From NCBI RefSeq assembly GCF_035582795.1, contig NC_134373.1, positions 39,402,501 to 39,466,500 of the forward strand: DNA of 64,000 nucleotides. The letters run 5' to 3'. Both the position numbers and the translations under genes were made by a program. How positions within the stretch are numbered: the first letter of the stretch is position 1; every line of letters begins with the position of its first letter. Positions 38,800-50,774 of the stretch are shown piece after piece. Under the pieces are notes generated by a model. It searched no databases, was not told the DNA's origin, and worked only from the letters and a program-made list of their open reading frames with translations. The DNA is from Mycteria americana. Taxonomy: Eukaryota > Chordata > Aves > Ciconiiformes > Ciconiidae.

Positions 38800-38814
38800 G
38801 TCAACCCAGTAATC
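38800..38814 (+). other. ARHGAP15: ARHGAP15 5' UTR part of exon 2
   Basis: Fifteen bases (gtcaacccagtaatc) lie between the acceptor and the ATG at 38,815. Translating the open frame upstream through the acceptor gives the unrelated start MLLFYVLQVNPVI, which is intron sequence and not protein. Confidence 0.85.
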
Positions 38815-38979
38815 ATGGAAAGGTCTACAACTTCTGATATGGCCTCTGAAAAGCCTAATCCTTCCCACCACAGTACGGGGGCTGTTCAAATGAGGATCAA
38901 AAATGCCAACAGTCACCACGATAGACTGAGCCAAAGCAAATCTATGATTCTGTCCGAGAACGTGAAAGTCGCTGAGCCT
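38815..38979 (+). CDS. ARHGAP15: Rho GTPase-activating protein 15, first coding exon
   Basis: ARHGAP15 is a Rac1-directed GTPase-activating protein of leukocytes, with an N-terminal tail, a PH domain that binds phosphoinositides, and a C-terminal RhoGAP domain. This exon encodes the first 55 residues, the same number as the human exon as I remember it. It starts MERSTTSDMASEKPNPSHHS, which is divergent. It continues TGAVQMRIKNANSHHDRLSQ and SKSMIL, essentially identical to human, and ends VKVAEP. The donor is gtaagt (38,980-38,985) after a whole codon. I chose the ATG at 38,815 because it follows the acceptor and aligns with the human start. The PH and GAP domains lie in exons right of the window. 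Confidence 0.95.
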
Positions 38980-41900
38980 GTAAGTAAAATACTATTAATA
39001 TTTTTTGAGTCTTCCAATTTTTTAAAAACTACAGAATTATCTTAAGTGTGGTTAAGATACTGGTTTCATGATCATCCCTTGCAAGGAGGGATTTAATGGC
39101 ACTAATACATTTTTAGGAGTACGGCTAGGCATTGGAATAAGAATTTTCCTTCACTGAAAGACAAAATTTGGCTTTGGTGGCTGTAATCATAGCATCTACT
39201 CAGCATTTCGACTCTCAAGTGTTACAGCACTTAAATACGGCTGCTGTAGAGAATAGTACTTACAGTATCAAATATATGCCACAATTTCTCAAAAGGCAAA
39301 TGCTAAAATCAGTGAAAAGTAAAAAAAAGGAAATTACAACTCGGTGAATAAAGGACAACTTCGTCAGTAACAAAAATAAGTCTCACTGTAAGAATGAATG
39401 AATTGTAAAAACCAGACACTGAAGTTCTCTTCTTATTTTAATAGTTGACAGAGTTGAAAGAGTTGAGTCATTTTTTATCCATTACCATTTTTTTTTTAAA
39501 TTAAATAGTTAGTGATGAACTCTATTGCCTGCCCCTGTACTCCTTCTGAGCTACTAAACAAACTGATTGGTATGAGTCTCCCCTGGTTAATTTTCTTCCA
39601 TAATGGTGGCAACTTGCAGCTGAGGCCATATGATGTTACAAAATTATTTATGCAATGTTAACCACTTTTTGGACTCCAGATCCATTTTGTTCTCAGAGAA
39701 TGCAAATGAGGGAGAAAACTCTGCTGGCTGGGGACAGAGTCCCAGGTCTCAGTCACTTCTCACAACCATGCCAGCCATTAATTTTTTGTTTTGTTGGTGT
39801 AATGGATTCCTATGAAATATTCAGCTTTCTAACAAACTTATTAAATGGAGGAAGCCTACAATAACAGCTGCATTTTCTTCCTTATTTACTCTAAGTTCAA
39901 ACTCAAAATTCAAACTTATTTAGAAATACTAATATTTTAATCATTAATTTCTCTGGTATATCTTAACTCATTTCACCTTATATTTCTGGAGAGAAAAAAT
40001 CTGTTTAGATCTTAGCAGCTGATAAGATACTCATTTACCTTCCATTTAAACGATATTGTTCACCTCGGACACACCGTACATGTTCCTTTTTATCTGACGT
40101 GAAATGTTCCTCAATTACAAACCTGAAATGAAGCTTACAGTAATTTAGTGGGAATACTATAATGTATTATCAGGAAGAACTGTACCTTTGAAAAAGTTTA
40201 AAAGTTAAGTATATTTAATGATGCCTAACATATTTTATTGGCTGTGTTTAACAAAAGGCACTAGGCTGCAGTTGTTTTTGACAAGCATGAAAACATCACA
40301 GCATGAGACTGCAAAAGGAATTATGTAGAGAAATTACAAGTGATCCATCTCTCAATGAATTATCCACCTCAATAGCCTGCAGAACTCAGCTACCAATTAA
40401 CACCTACTTTATTACATGTTGGGATGTACTTAATAACTTTCATGTGTTTATGCACTATTACCTTGACTGATGCCTCTTGTACAATTAGGCATAATTGGCA
40501 TATCAATATGCAAAAGTTAAAAGGATTAACCCTCTTAAAACTAATGAGCATTTCTGTATCCAGCTGCTAAATGAGACAAAATTAGCATTTTTCACTTTTG
40601 GGCAGGATTTTATCATGCAGTTTCTCATTGTTGATATTACCTTGTTACATAACTTCAGTTTGGGGGATAGTATGCTGGACTGTTACAGAGCAAGGGCTCT
40701 AAAAAGTTAAATTAGACATAAATATTCACTGCCGCATTCCAATAACCATAGCAGGTACAATATATGTTCATTGGCTGAGAGCTGAAAAGTTGCTTTGTGT
40801 TACAGTTGTTTAGTAGCTAATTATATAAAAGTGGAATTTTACTGAGTATATGTCATTTTACCAAGCAAACTTGGCTCCGACATAATAGATTGAAAGCTTG
40901 CCATGCTACTAATTTCCTTTCTATTTCAATTCTTTTCATCTCTTTTTGCCATGCAGAATTTTCTGACTAGATATTGACGGACTGAAAGTGTTTTGGCGTA
41001 TTTACTTAAATAAGCCTCTTAAAGTTGTTTGCTAACGCCCAAACTAAAAGCGAAATTCCTCAGGATCCAAACGTTTTCAAACACGTGCTTTAAATGCAGC
41101 GAGAGTCAAGTTAAAAGAGCAGTGAAATATCAATTGCAATTATCACTTGCAGGCTGACATACCTGAACCTGTGCCTGTGACTTGTGAAGGATTTGGGGGA
41201 AAGTGATGGAGGAGAGTAGTCTCTGTCTGTCCAAGTGTCTTGAAAAAGCAGTGTCCAACTGATACCCACACACACGTGTATGTGTATATATATACATTTA
41301 GTAATCTTGTTTTAAAATTTGTGACTCTCTTTTCCAGTGCTTATATACACAGTCTTCACTTTTGCCTTTGAAGGCACGCAGATCCCTAAAAGATACATAT
41401 TACCAATACGTCAAGCCAAGCTGATTATTTTGTTATATTTTGTTAAGCGAGAAGATAAAAAGGATTTCTCCTGATTTTCTATTTGGAAATTTTCTGTTTT
41501 CAACCGTCTGCCTCTGTTTAGATGATGGATATAAACTATAAGGTATCCACTGATTATGCTTATTTTGTATTTTACGTTGACTGAATATTTTTGTCCTATC
41601 ATCGGAAAGATTTTTCTTTTTAAAAACTAGAAATAGCTGAATAAGGGACTCCATGTTACTCTTTCGTCGTCCATATTCAGTGTGTGCACTATACTCCATG
41701 TTCTATTAATAAATGGGTTAAATCCTCTTTACCCAACTTATGCAAAACCTACTGACTTCACTGGATTAAGGCAATCAGCATTTGGCACATTTTGAACAAT
41801 CAATAAAAATAGATATGTCTAAAACATATTTGGAAAAAAAATTGACACTCCAGACCATAAAGGGTAAAAACTAGGCACAAAACTAGAAAGATCACTGGTG

Positions 41901-43535
41901 ATTTATAGAGAAGAAAACACATAATTTTCTCTAAGGGATTTGTTGTATTCTCGAGCATTTGCTGTGATGCTTGTAAGCACACCTGGGGCTATACTTTTGA
42001 AGGTGGACAGATTATTTTCTATAGTGTGACAAAGAAGGATATGCATCATACGTCAGCAGGGCCATATGCACTTGTGCATTTTATAGTAGTAAAGATGCAA
42101 ATGTGGAATGCATAAGCTAACTGATGCAAAAGCTAAATGTAGATTCTTGGGGGTTTACGTTATTTATTTCGATGGAAATGCTTGAGCTTTGTGCAAAGGT
42201 TGAAATTGATATTAATGTAGAGTTTAAAGAGCACAAATCACGAAGCTGGACGCAGACTGTGGTAAGCGAGGGCTCTTTCTGTGCTTAATGTTAGTGTCTG
42301 AACTAGCAATGTAAATGAATATTTGCTATTTTCATCTGTTAAACCCCAGGGAAGTGCATTTTGCTTCATTCAGAACAGTTTCAAACAATGAAATGTCTTT
42401 TTTTATTGGTGTCTATATTAAGAATTAGAACCTATTTAGACATTCCAAAATGTTAATGTATTAGAGCTTTTTCTGATTAGGTTAAACAAACTGGTAGGTT
42501 TATTTATCTCTCTAATACATTATCAGGGAAACGGGAAGCAATCTTCTTTTGTTTCTTACTCCTGTGATCATAGAACACTTGCCAAAGTTGTGGCTAGCCA
42601 AAAAGACAGAAATAAGATTGCTAAAAATATAAGCCTTCTGTTTAGCAGAGTTTTTGAGCCATATTTTGAAATTGCAGGGCTTGTACATGTTTACTTCAAA
42701 TCAAGCTTATAGTCAAGTTTGAGGCTTTGTTTGTATAGATTGTCCTGAAGTAGATCCTGATATTTAATTAAAATGACACTAAATCACATTGAATTGATAA
42801 GACTTGGCATCTCAAACAAAGGTAATTGCCCGTATTGGTTTTGTACAAAAATAGAGCTGCTTGGAAAATGTGCAGCCAACACAGACTGTCAACTCCATTT
42901 ATAGATCAATATGTGAAAACCATTGATCAGGCAGGCATGTGTAACAGTAACACTTTGCATTTATTTGTTGTTTTTATACCATGTTAAGGCTTACAGGATT
43001 ATCGGCTTCCAAAATATTTTGACTTCCTCATAAATATGTTATCTGTTTAATGTTAATTACAAGACAGACTCCAGCCCTCTTCTAGAGTATTTTCAGTTTC
43101 ATTGCTATGGGTAGTTTTAGCTGAAAATGGATTATTTCAATCTCTGAGAGATCATCAGAGCTTCTTTTATAGTATAGTTTATTTAGGGAAAGTTTTTGAG
43201 GATCCTTTTTTTTTTCTCATTTACTTTTTTTCCTGGAGGAAAAAGCAAATCTTGACAAAATATTTCTAAAAGCAGAAAACTTTCTCCTGTCATAGTTGTG
43301 TACATTTGAGGTGGAAAGGGAAAAATAGTCTCTTTATTGTGTTCTAATAGTGACTGCCCAGGCTTTATTCTCTGCAAATTTTATCGTCGTACACTAGTCC
43401 ATTATAGATGCATCTACTTTTATCACTGTAAGGAAATAACTGTGTTCCCTTCAAGGTGTTGCACAAGTCATATAATAGTGTTGGGACAGATGTAGAAAAA
43501 TATGTGAGCTTCCCGTGACAAGCGTGGTAATTGTT

Positions 43536-43579
43536 AATAAATGCAAGCTTACACCTGTCAATAAATGCAAGCTTACACC
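43536..43579. repeat. Two-copy tandem duplication, period 24
   Basis: AATAAATGCAAGCTTACACC occurs at 43,536-43,555 and again at 43,560-43,579, separated by TGTC. The copies are identical, pointing to a recent local duplication. Confidence 0.9.
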
Positions 43580-43661
43580 TTGCTCGCCTCAAATATTTCA
43601 GAGTAGGTATGAAAGTCCGTAAACACAGTCCAGTTTTACTTCTTGAACATGAATATTGTCC

Positions 43662-43677
43662 AAAAAAAAAAAAAAAA
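43662..43677. repeat. Homopolymer A16
   Basis: This is an uninterrupted A run with no recognisable retroelement next to it. Confidence 0.85.
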
Positions 43678-46600
43678 TCTGTTGAGTAACATTAGTCGTT
43701 CTCCTTTCTAGTGCAGGAAAATGAGAAATGAAGTGTGTCATATGTCCCCTTGCTGTATTCAAACTGGTTTTGTGCTTTCAAAGCCTAGATGTGCTCTCTG
43801 GTGTGTGGCGCGCTTGCAGACTGACTTGTTTGGCCCTTGACTCCAGTTTTTCAGCCGTTTCATACATGTGTCCCTTGCTTCCCACCTGAGGAGCTGCTCC
43901 AGCTCTGGGGCAGAGGCCCCCAGCCTGCACTGGGTACCGCTCCCGGATGCACCCCTACACGCTCGTGTATGTCCTACATACCATAAACTCCTTTGAAACA
44001 GGGGCTGAAAGTAGAATATTAATGCATTAGAATATTTTAGGGTTCAGTTTACCTTCAATAAGCAATTTTTCTCAATGGAGCAATGCAAGTTACCTCCCAA
44101 CCCTTTTTCAGGATCAGCATTTAGTGTGCAGGTGTTTTTTCAGGCTCAGAAAGAGCCTTTTGTTTTTTTCTGAATATTTTTTCTTTTTTTTTTTTTTCTT
44201 ATATATGCCCTGTGAGAAGGTATTCCTTATTGTATATTTGTATTATAACACTTCAACTGAAATAATCTTGGCTAAAAAGGAAGAAGTTAATTTTATTGTT
44301 AAACTCCCCATTTATTTCTCCTCCAAACATTTTCACTGTACCGTTTCAGCTGTGTAGCTTGATAGGCAGCATCATAATGAGATCACAGAAAAAAGAAATA
44401 ACCAGCACCTATTTCTTCTTAAAAGCAAGGATAAATTCATTTCAGCTCTATTAAGGGAGTGGTGAATGTAGCTGGTTTGGCTTCCTTGTTAAACCAAACT
44501 GAAGTTCAGACGAGATATTATATGAGTCGGAATTGCTGATTTTGACTTTTACTCAGTGTGACAGAAGGGTAGAAAAAAGGTTCAAAAACCTCCAGGTTTT
44601 TTTTTTTTTTTTTTGCAATCTTACGTTATCTCATGCTGTGAAAATCTTTACTCTATTTACCAAGCACAAATTAGTCTTGCCAAAGGTTCTGAAAGTTTGC
44701 TACTTCAGCTTAGATCCTAAAACTTCAAAGAGAGATGCAACTCTACAAATAATTAGTGTATGTGCTCTGCCATGGCTATTTTAACTTGAACTTAACTAAA
44801 TTCGTTTATAATTTAGTACTGATTGAATGCTGCCATAAATGTACATGGGATACATTTTTTAAAGTTAGTCCTCTGATTACTAATTTGAATAAAAAACTCT
44901 AACCTTGTTAGCATCTGGACTTATTTCCATAATAACAACCCCTTCAGAACCTACAAAGTAATGAATAATTGACAACAAATGAAATGTTTTGATAGTTGTC
45001 GGCACAAAGCATGTTTAATGTTTTGTGTTGCTTCCTAGCTAATTATGTAGATGACACATTTGTCAGACCTTGACTGCCATTAGAAACGTGTTTCCAGAGG
45101 GGAGAAAAACAGGCTATTCATAGAGTAATTAACTAGAATGCTCAATGACCTGTGAGAGATTCAAATGGCTGCCAGTTCAGACATTGTTTTGTTACAGAAG
45201 CAGAGGGGTAATTAAAATTCCAAATTACAGTGCTATGATGAAGCATTTGTTTGTTGACAGTATACTCTTACTCTAGTTTGTTAATTCTTTTTTAAATTGC
45301 TTCTAATCCATTTTATAGCTTTAGGAGTTCCGTCTTTGAATTTACTGACAACTAATATTATGGTAAATTGTTCTTCGGCGGAGTACCGCGGGCTTGGCAG
45401 TTTCATGGGAGCACAAGGTGGGTGGGATAGAATCGCTGTTCTTTCCCTAAACTGACATACCATGTGCTGTCATCGAGACGCGGCTTGTGAAATGGTATGC
45501 TCATAATTCTGTGTTAGGGAAGATGTCTAGTTAGGGGAGGAAACGGTTCAGATAAAGTAATAATAATCAAACAAATTGAGGAAGGTGTCCTAAAACGTTA
45601 GAGGAAAAGCCCTGATACGGTTGGGGTAAGGATGACCGTGGGTTAGGTAAGCGCTTTGGGAAGCCGAGGTCTGCTCCATAACGGAGACTTGGAGGACAAT
45701 CGTCTGCATGAAGAAATCAAGCACAAAATATGAAGAATGGAGCATTTCATAAGACTCGACTCTATCTTTGCCAACGCCCTTTGAGGCAGTAATGGACGTG
45801 ACAGGCTAAGACGTCTTTTCCTCTATAAATGGGGACTCTTTGCAAGTCCAAAGTGTTAAAGTTCTCTAAACAATGAATTAACTGCAAGCCCGGGTGAAAT
45901 ATTTATTTACTTTGCCAAAAGTGAGAATATGGTTTTGTTAAAGAGATCTGACAGAAGTAACATGGTGTTTGACGCAGGAGAGCTGACAGCGGCATGGAGT
46001 GAGCGCTGATTATCCTGAAGACACTGTCAGCTAGGATTGATTTCCACTTTCTCCGTTTATGTAACGGTTCCTGTAATACAGCTGACCCCAAATCACGTTA
46101 CCTTGTCATTTCTCTGCATGGATCAAGAAGAGATGAGCTGAAAATAGCTAGGCACTGACCTTGAACTTGCCAGAAATGGGAGAAGTGACAGTGGGGGCTT
46201 TTCGGCGGGCGGTCCCCGCACAAAGGCGCGGGCGGCTGCTCTGCAGCTGCAGCAGCACAAGGGGGCAGAGCAGCACTAGAGATTACAGGTGAAGCAGCTG
46301 ATGCTACAGAAGCACCACTCTGTGCCAAATGGCTTGGCTTCCCCCCCCCGCCCCCTTTTCTTTTTTCCTCCCCCCTTTAAAAATTGGGGAGATGCTAGCT
46401 AGAAGAGCTGCTGACTCCAAAATGTTGATGTTGCCATCATCCGTCGCTCGAAAATGCGATTATTTGAAGCGATGCTTAATATTGAAATACCTTCCTAACT
46501 GAATGCATTGCTAGGAAGTTTTGCGTCCTCTCTATGAATATCTCCCTGTCGTTTTCCTAGCATCTAGTGAAAGAATGAAACATTTGTATTATCATTAATA

Positions 46601-47540
46601 GAGTTGTCTGCAATTTGGGGGATGTTTGACAAGATCAATGCATTCCTCAAGCCTGCAAATCCTTTTGAGTTTCATAGAAAGCAGGGTGTAAATATTTTAA
46701 AAATATTTTTAAGCTGACAGGACAAACTAAAAAAGGGTAAAAAAATTAAAGAGGGTTTTTTTTCTTCAGAAGTGGCATTTCTCTCTGTTGTGATATATAT
46801 CTTGAGGGGGAAAAAAAGAAAACTTGGTTGTGAAAATATTATTTAATTTACCATGTAAAAACCACTCTCCACTTCTTTTGTTTCATATTTTTCTTTTCAT
46901 CTGTGCTTACCTCTTAACAGCCCTTTTTGTCTCTGATGCTGGCAGTAGCTGTGGAGATGGAGATGCTGGCTCTTCTCAAGGATCTGGTGCTTTGGGGTGT
47001 CACCACATGGTACGAGAGCTTGGGGCAGGACCAGAAACCCTGTACTCACCCTGTAAAATGTCTGGCCAGACTTTCCACCTTCATTTGGTGACACCAAGGC
47101 ACGTGTGCTTGCTGGAATGGCGATGATGGGCAGTCCAGCACAGACCTTGCTCTTCTGCCTAACCAGTTGGTGGTTCCCTTAAAACGTGATCCTTTCCCTC
47201 AGGGGAATATCAGATGCTGTTCCTGCAGCGCGGGGCTGTTCGACTGCTCTTCCCTTCAAGCTAATGCTGCCTACTGTTCACTTGCATTGTTAGGTATCTT
47301 TGGAAAAGGAAAATATTATTGCATTTTTTTTCAACCAATGAATCCCTTTTTTTCTTCAAGACGCTTAGGGAAGTAAACCATGGCTTCCCAAACTGATAGA
47401 AAAGCAGCTAAGCAAACACTCAGAAAAGATCTTCTAGGGTAGCGTTAGTAGTTCTTCAGCAAACACAGGGAAATGCAAGGGCTAAATACGTGTTTCTTCT
47501 TTTGAAATTATTGGTTTTACTGTAATCTATGGAATATCAG

Positions 47541-47590
47541 TGAATTACCTTACAGTAATAAGGTAATTACTGAATTACCTTACAGTAATA
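47541..47590. repeat. Direct and inverted repeat cluster, period 30
   Basis: TGAATTACCTTACAGTAATA occurs at 47,541-47,560 and again at 47,571-47,590. Between them AGGTAATT (47,561-47,568) is the reverse complement of AATTACCT in both copies, so either arm could pair with the middle element. Confidence 0.9.
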
Positions 47591-48331
47591 TCAATTTTTG
47601 GCCACATCACACAAGATGTGATGTCTTGTTTAAGAGCAGGGTGCAGGTGCAGACTGAGGTTATGGTTTCTTAGTGGTAACTGGTGACTGGGGCTGTGTAA
47701 CCAACAAGAATTTAGAAGCAAAAAGGAAAAAAAACACCTCCCCCTTTCATTCTTTCTATCAAAAAAGTGAAAAAATGTTGAATTTGATGTTAAAAGAGCT
47801 GAACTGTAACAACTCCAAATGTTTCTCTCCTTTGTCTTAGTTTGTTCAAAACCAAAGGACAATCATGGAGTTGAATCACGTGCTTGTAGCTCAAAACTTG
47901 TTTGTTCCAGAACTCTGTAAAATGAAGCCTTTGAGCTGTCCTGGTAAGGAAACTAAACAGACTAAGAAAACTTAAACATGAGGTTTTAACTAAACAGAAC
48001 CCCCTGAATAGTATTATTTTCTGTAATTTAATGTCTAATCCAAATTGAAATGATCCCAGGTCTTTTGTATCACTTTCATTATTCCATAGTCCATTCCACA
48101 CATCCTTGGTTTTTTTGCTGGTAGGAAAAACTTATTTCCTGCATCTGTTCTGAATGTGCTTCTCAAGCTTCTATTTTTTCTGCTATTTTATCCTGTAAAC
48201 AGTGGCACTCAATATATAGACATGTTAATGACACTGAAGTTACTACCCTGATGCTAAATGTCCCAACGCACTATAAAGCTACACCTCTTTGCTTTAGGAG
48301 TGAGACAGCAACATGCCATCATATTAGAGAG

Positions 48332-48375
48332 GTAATATTTGATATATGTAATATTTCATATATGTAATACTTCAG
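48332..48375. repeat. Imperfect tandem repeat of GTAATATTT/ATATAT units
   Basis: Three successive GTAATA(T/C)TT blocks alternate with ATATAT spacers at about 17-base spacing. It is low complexity and AT-rich. Confidence 0.7.
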
Positions 48376-50757
48376 TTGGCTTCCATCATGGCCTTCTGTG
48401 GTATTCATTTATTGCAACCAAGTGGAGAAGGAGCTGGACTGGAATTTGCCGTGTTTCCCTTCGTCCCAGCTTGGACATTGGTCTGCCAAGAGATGTTGAG
48501 TCCTTTCTTCTGTTTCTCTACCTGTAAAATGGGACTGAGGAGGATGCATATCTCCTCTGCACACATTACAGACTCTGCCTCAGAGCTGGGTCGACTGTTA
48601 TGTTTCAATCACGCTCATTACGTAGATAATTCTATTCTCATCATATTAACTCTATTAATTGAAATAGAATTATTCCACAATTATGCTAGTGTAACCGAGA
48701 GGTGAACTTGGCCCCAGGTCCTGTAGATTTCCCTTATCTATATTCTCTGTGCCTAACTGTTTCACTATTTTTCATCAAAAAAGTCTTGTTTTGGCTTCGT
48801 CATTAATCAGTTCTGTTCCGTTGCTTCTATACCCATGTGCTTTTCAGCGGCATTAGGTTTCTCTGAGGGCTTTCATGTTTTATAGTGTATATTTCAAAAA
48901 GTGTGCTTGAAAGTATTGTTTAAAAGAGTCTCTTTGGCAGTATGTGTCAGCGCACACCGTGACAAGGAACATAAGCTGTGGAATTATATTCCTCTTACGC
49001 TATCTTTATTAAGTACTGTATTACGGCTAAATTGTGGCATCTAACACGTTTCCTTTCAAAATGCCATGAGATTTGAAATATGTAGGTACTGAAACTGAGA
49101 TGATATCAAACTTCCCATAGCTAGTCTTGGGCACCTGACCTGCACAGTTTCCCACAGGGGAAAAGTAAGCTCCATTTCTTTAAATTTCCAATGAGAAGGG
49201 ACATGTGTCTCCTTGCATTGAGTTACATTATATCACATCCTGTGACACAAAATGACCCAATGCAACATGACAGGAGAGGTAAAAAACTAGAGGGTTTTTT
49301 GTTTGTTTTATTACTGCAGTGAAATATTTGCATTACTGATGCAATGAAATGGGGATCAAATTATTTTGTGCATGCCCTAAATACATGTGCTATTGCACAA
49401 TATACGGACGTGCTTACTAAATGTTGTTTAATGCACTGAGAAGAGGTTTTAAAACAGACAGTAGAGTGTCCTTGTTAGGCAGCATGCCTATTCTTAGACA
49501 AATAGTTGACAGCAGCATTCTCCTGCCCTAAATCAGATCAAATTCCCTTTGAAGTCAGCTGCTTTTTTTTTTTTTTCAGGAGCAATAAGTGCAGGATCTG
49601 ATCCAGTCATGTTAACATGGTAATATTTTATTTTCTGTTTCATTTCTTGTTTGGTGAGGTTCACAGCTTTAATGGAAATAGGTCTTGATCATCCGTGATT
49701 TTGTCTTTATGGGCGTGCATGCATACATACACTGCGATTTCACAGCCACGGCAAGACTGGAATTCAAACCTTCCCCTTCAAAGTGCCCAAGACCCTACAC
49801 CTTGAGAGAAAGAAGGAGCTTCATTGTTCAGCATACAGACTGTAGGAAAAAAAAATCATTTGTATTTCAGAGACCAATGCTACTATTTTATATTTGTTAC
49901 TTGCGGACAGTACTGAATACACCTAAACTTTAGAAACAGTTATGCCTTTCTTTTCATGATTATTGACTATCAGAACTGCCACATATTCTGACAGTAACAG
50001 TAAAAGTTGCATTGAAGAGTACAGCCAAAACCCAAATAAAGCAAAAATGTGCTATCCTTTCTAGTTTCTGAATCTGCCCCCAGTTTTGGAATCAAATTTG
50101 AAAGATTGTGAAATACCCTGTCCCATTTTCCCTTACTTCCCCCCACCCCCCAGAGCTCTGCAAGAAGGATTGCTTTCCTGGATATTTCACCCATGGCCAG
50201 AACTGGAAGTACCGCAGCTGTGATGAGCGAATCTGTTCTCATGACATCTCTAGCCCCAAGGCAGGTAGAAAACCCAGACGAGCATCCAAACTTTTGTGTG
50301 TTTATTTGGACCAAACCTGGGGTTTGGACCAAATGAGCTTCACATCAGCAGTTCTGTCATCCTTAAGAGCTCATTCTTCTTGATTGTGGTCCTGAAGTCA
50401 GACTTTTACTTTATAACCTCATTACACAAAAAAACAATGTTTAAAAATTAAAGTGCCAGGTGCCAACTCTTTTCAGTAGTTGGCTACTTTAACTTTGAGC
50501 TTTCCATTTTTTATCAGCAAATGATAAACTGAAAATTCAGTGTTCCCAGTTTAGATCTTTCTCAAAATTAAAGTGTAAATCTAAAGTAGCCACCTGTAAG
50601 CACTAAAACCTGAAGACATTTGGACACAAGTGAAACAAATTGTTTAAAAAAACTGCCAATTGGTTGCATCAGGTTTCAAGAATAACTTTGCAGGGAAGAT
50701 CCAAAATTTGTGTTTTAACATTTTCAGGCCTGATTTTCTTTTTTGAAGGGGGAGTTG

Positions 50758-50774
50758 TTTTTTTTTTTTTTTTT
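50758..50774. repeat. Homopolymer T17
   Basis: On the minus strand this is an A17 tract immediately 3' of a GC-richer segment (51,120 down to 50,775) with two overlapping ORFs of 115-121 codons. That arrangement resembles a retrocopy tail, but no parent gene is recognised. Confidence 0.85.

Noticed and set aside
46098..46328. Minus-strand alanine-rich 76-codon ORF
   Set aside because: The alanine runs come from GCTGCAGCTGCAG-type repeats in a CpG patch. There is no splice or homology support.
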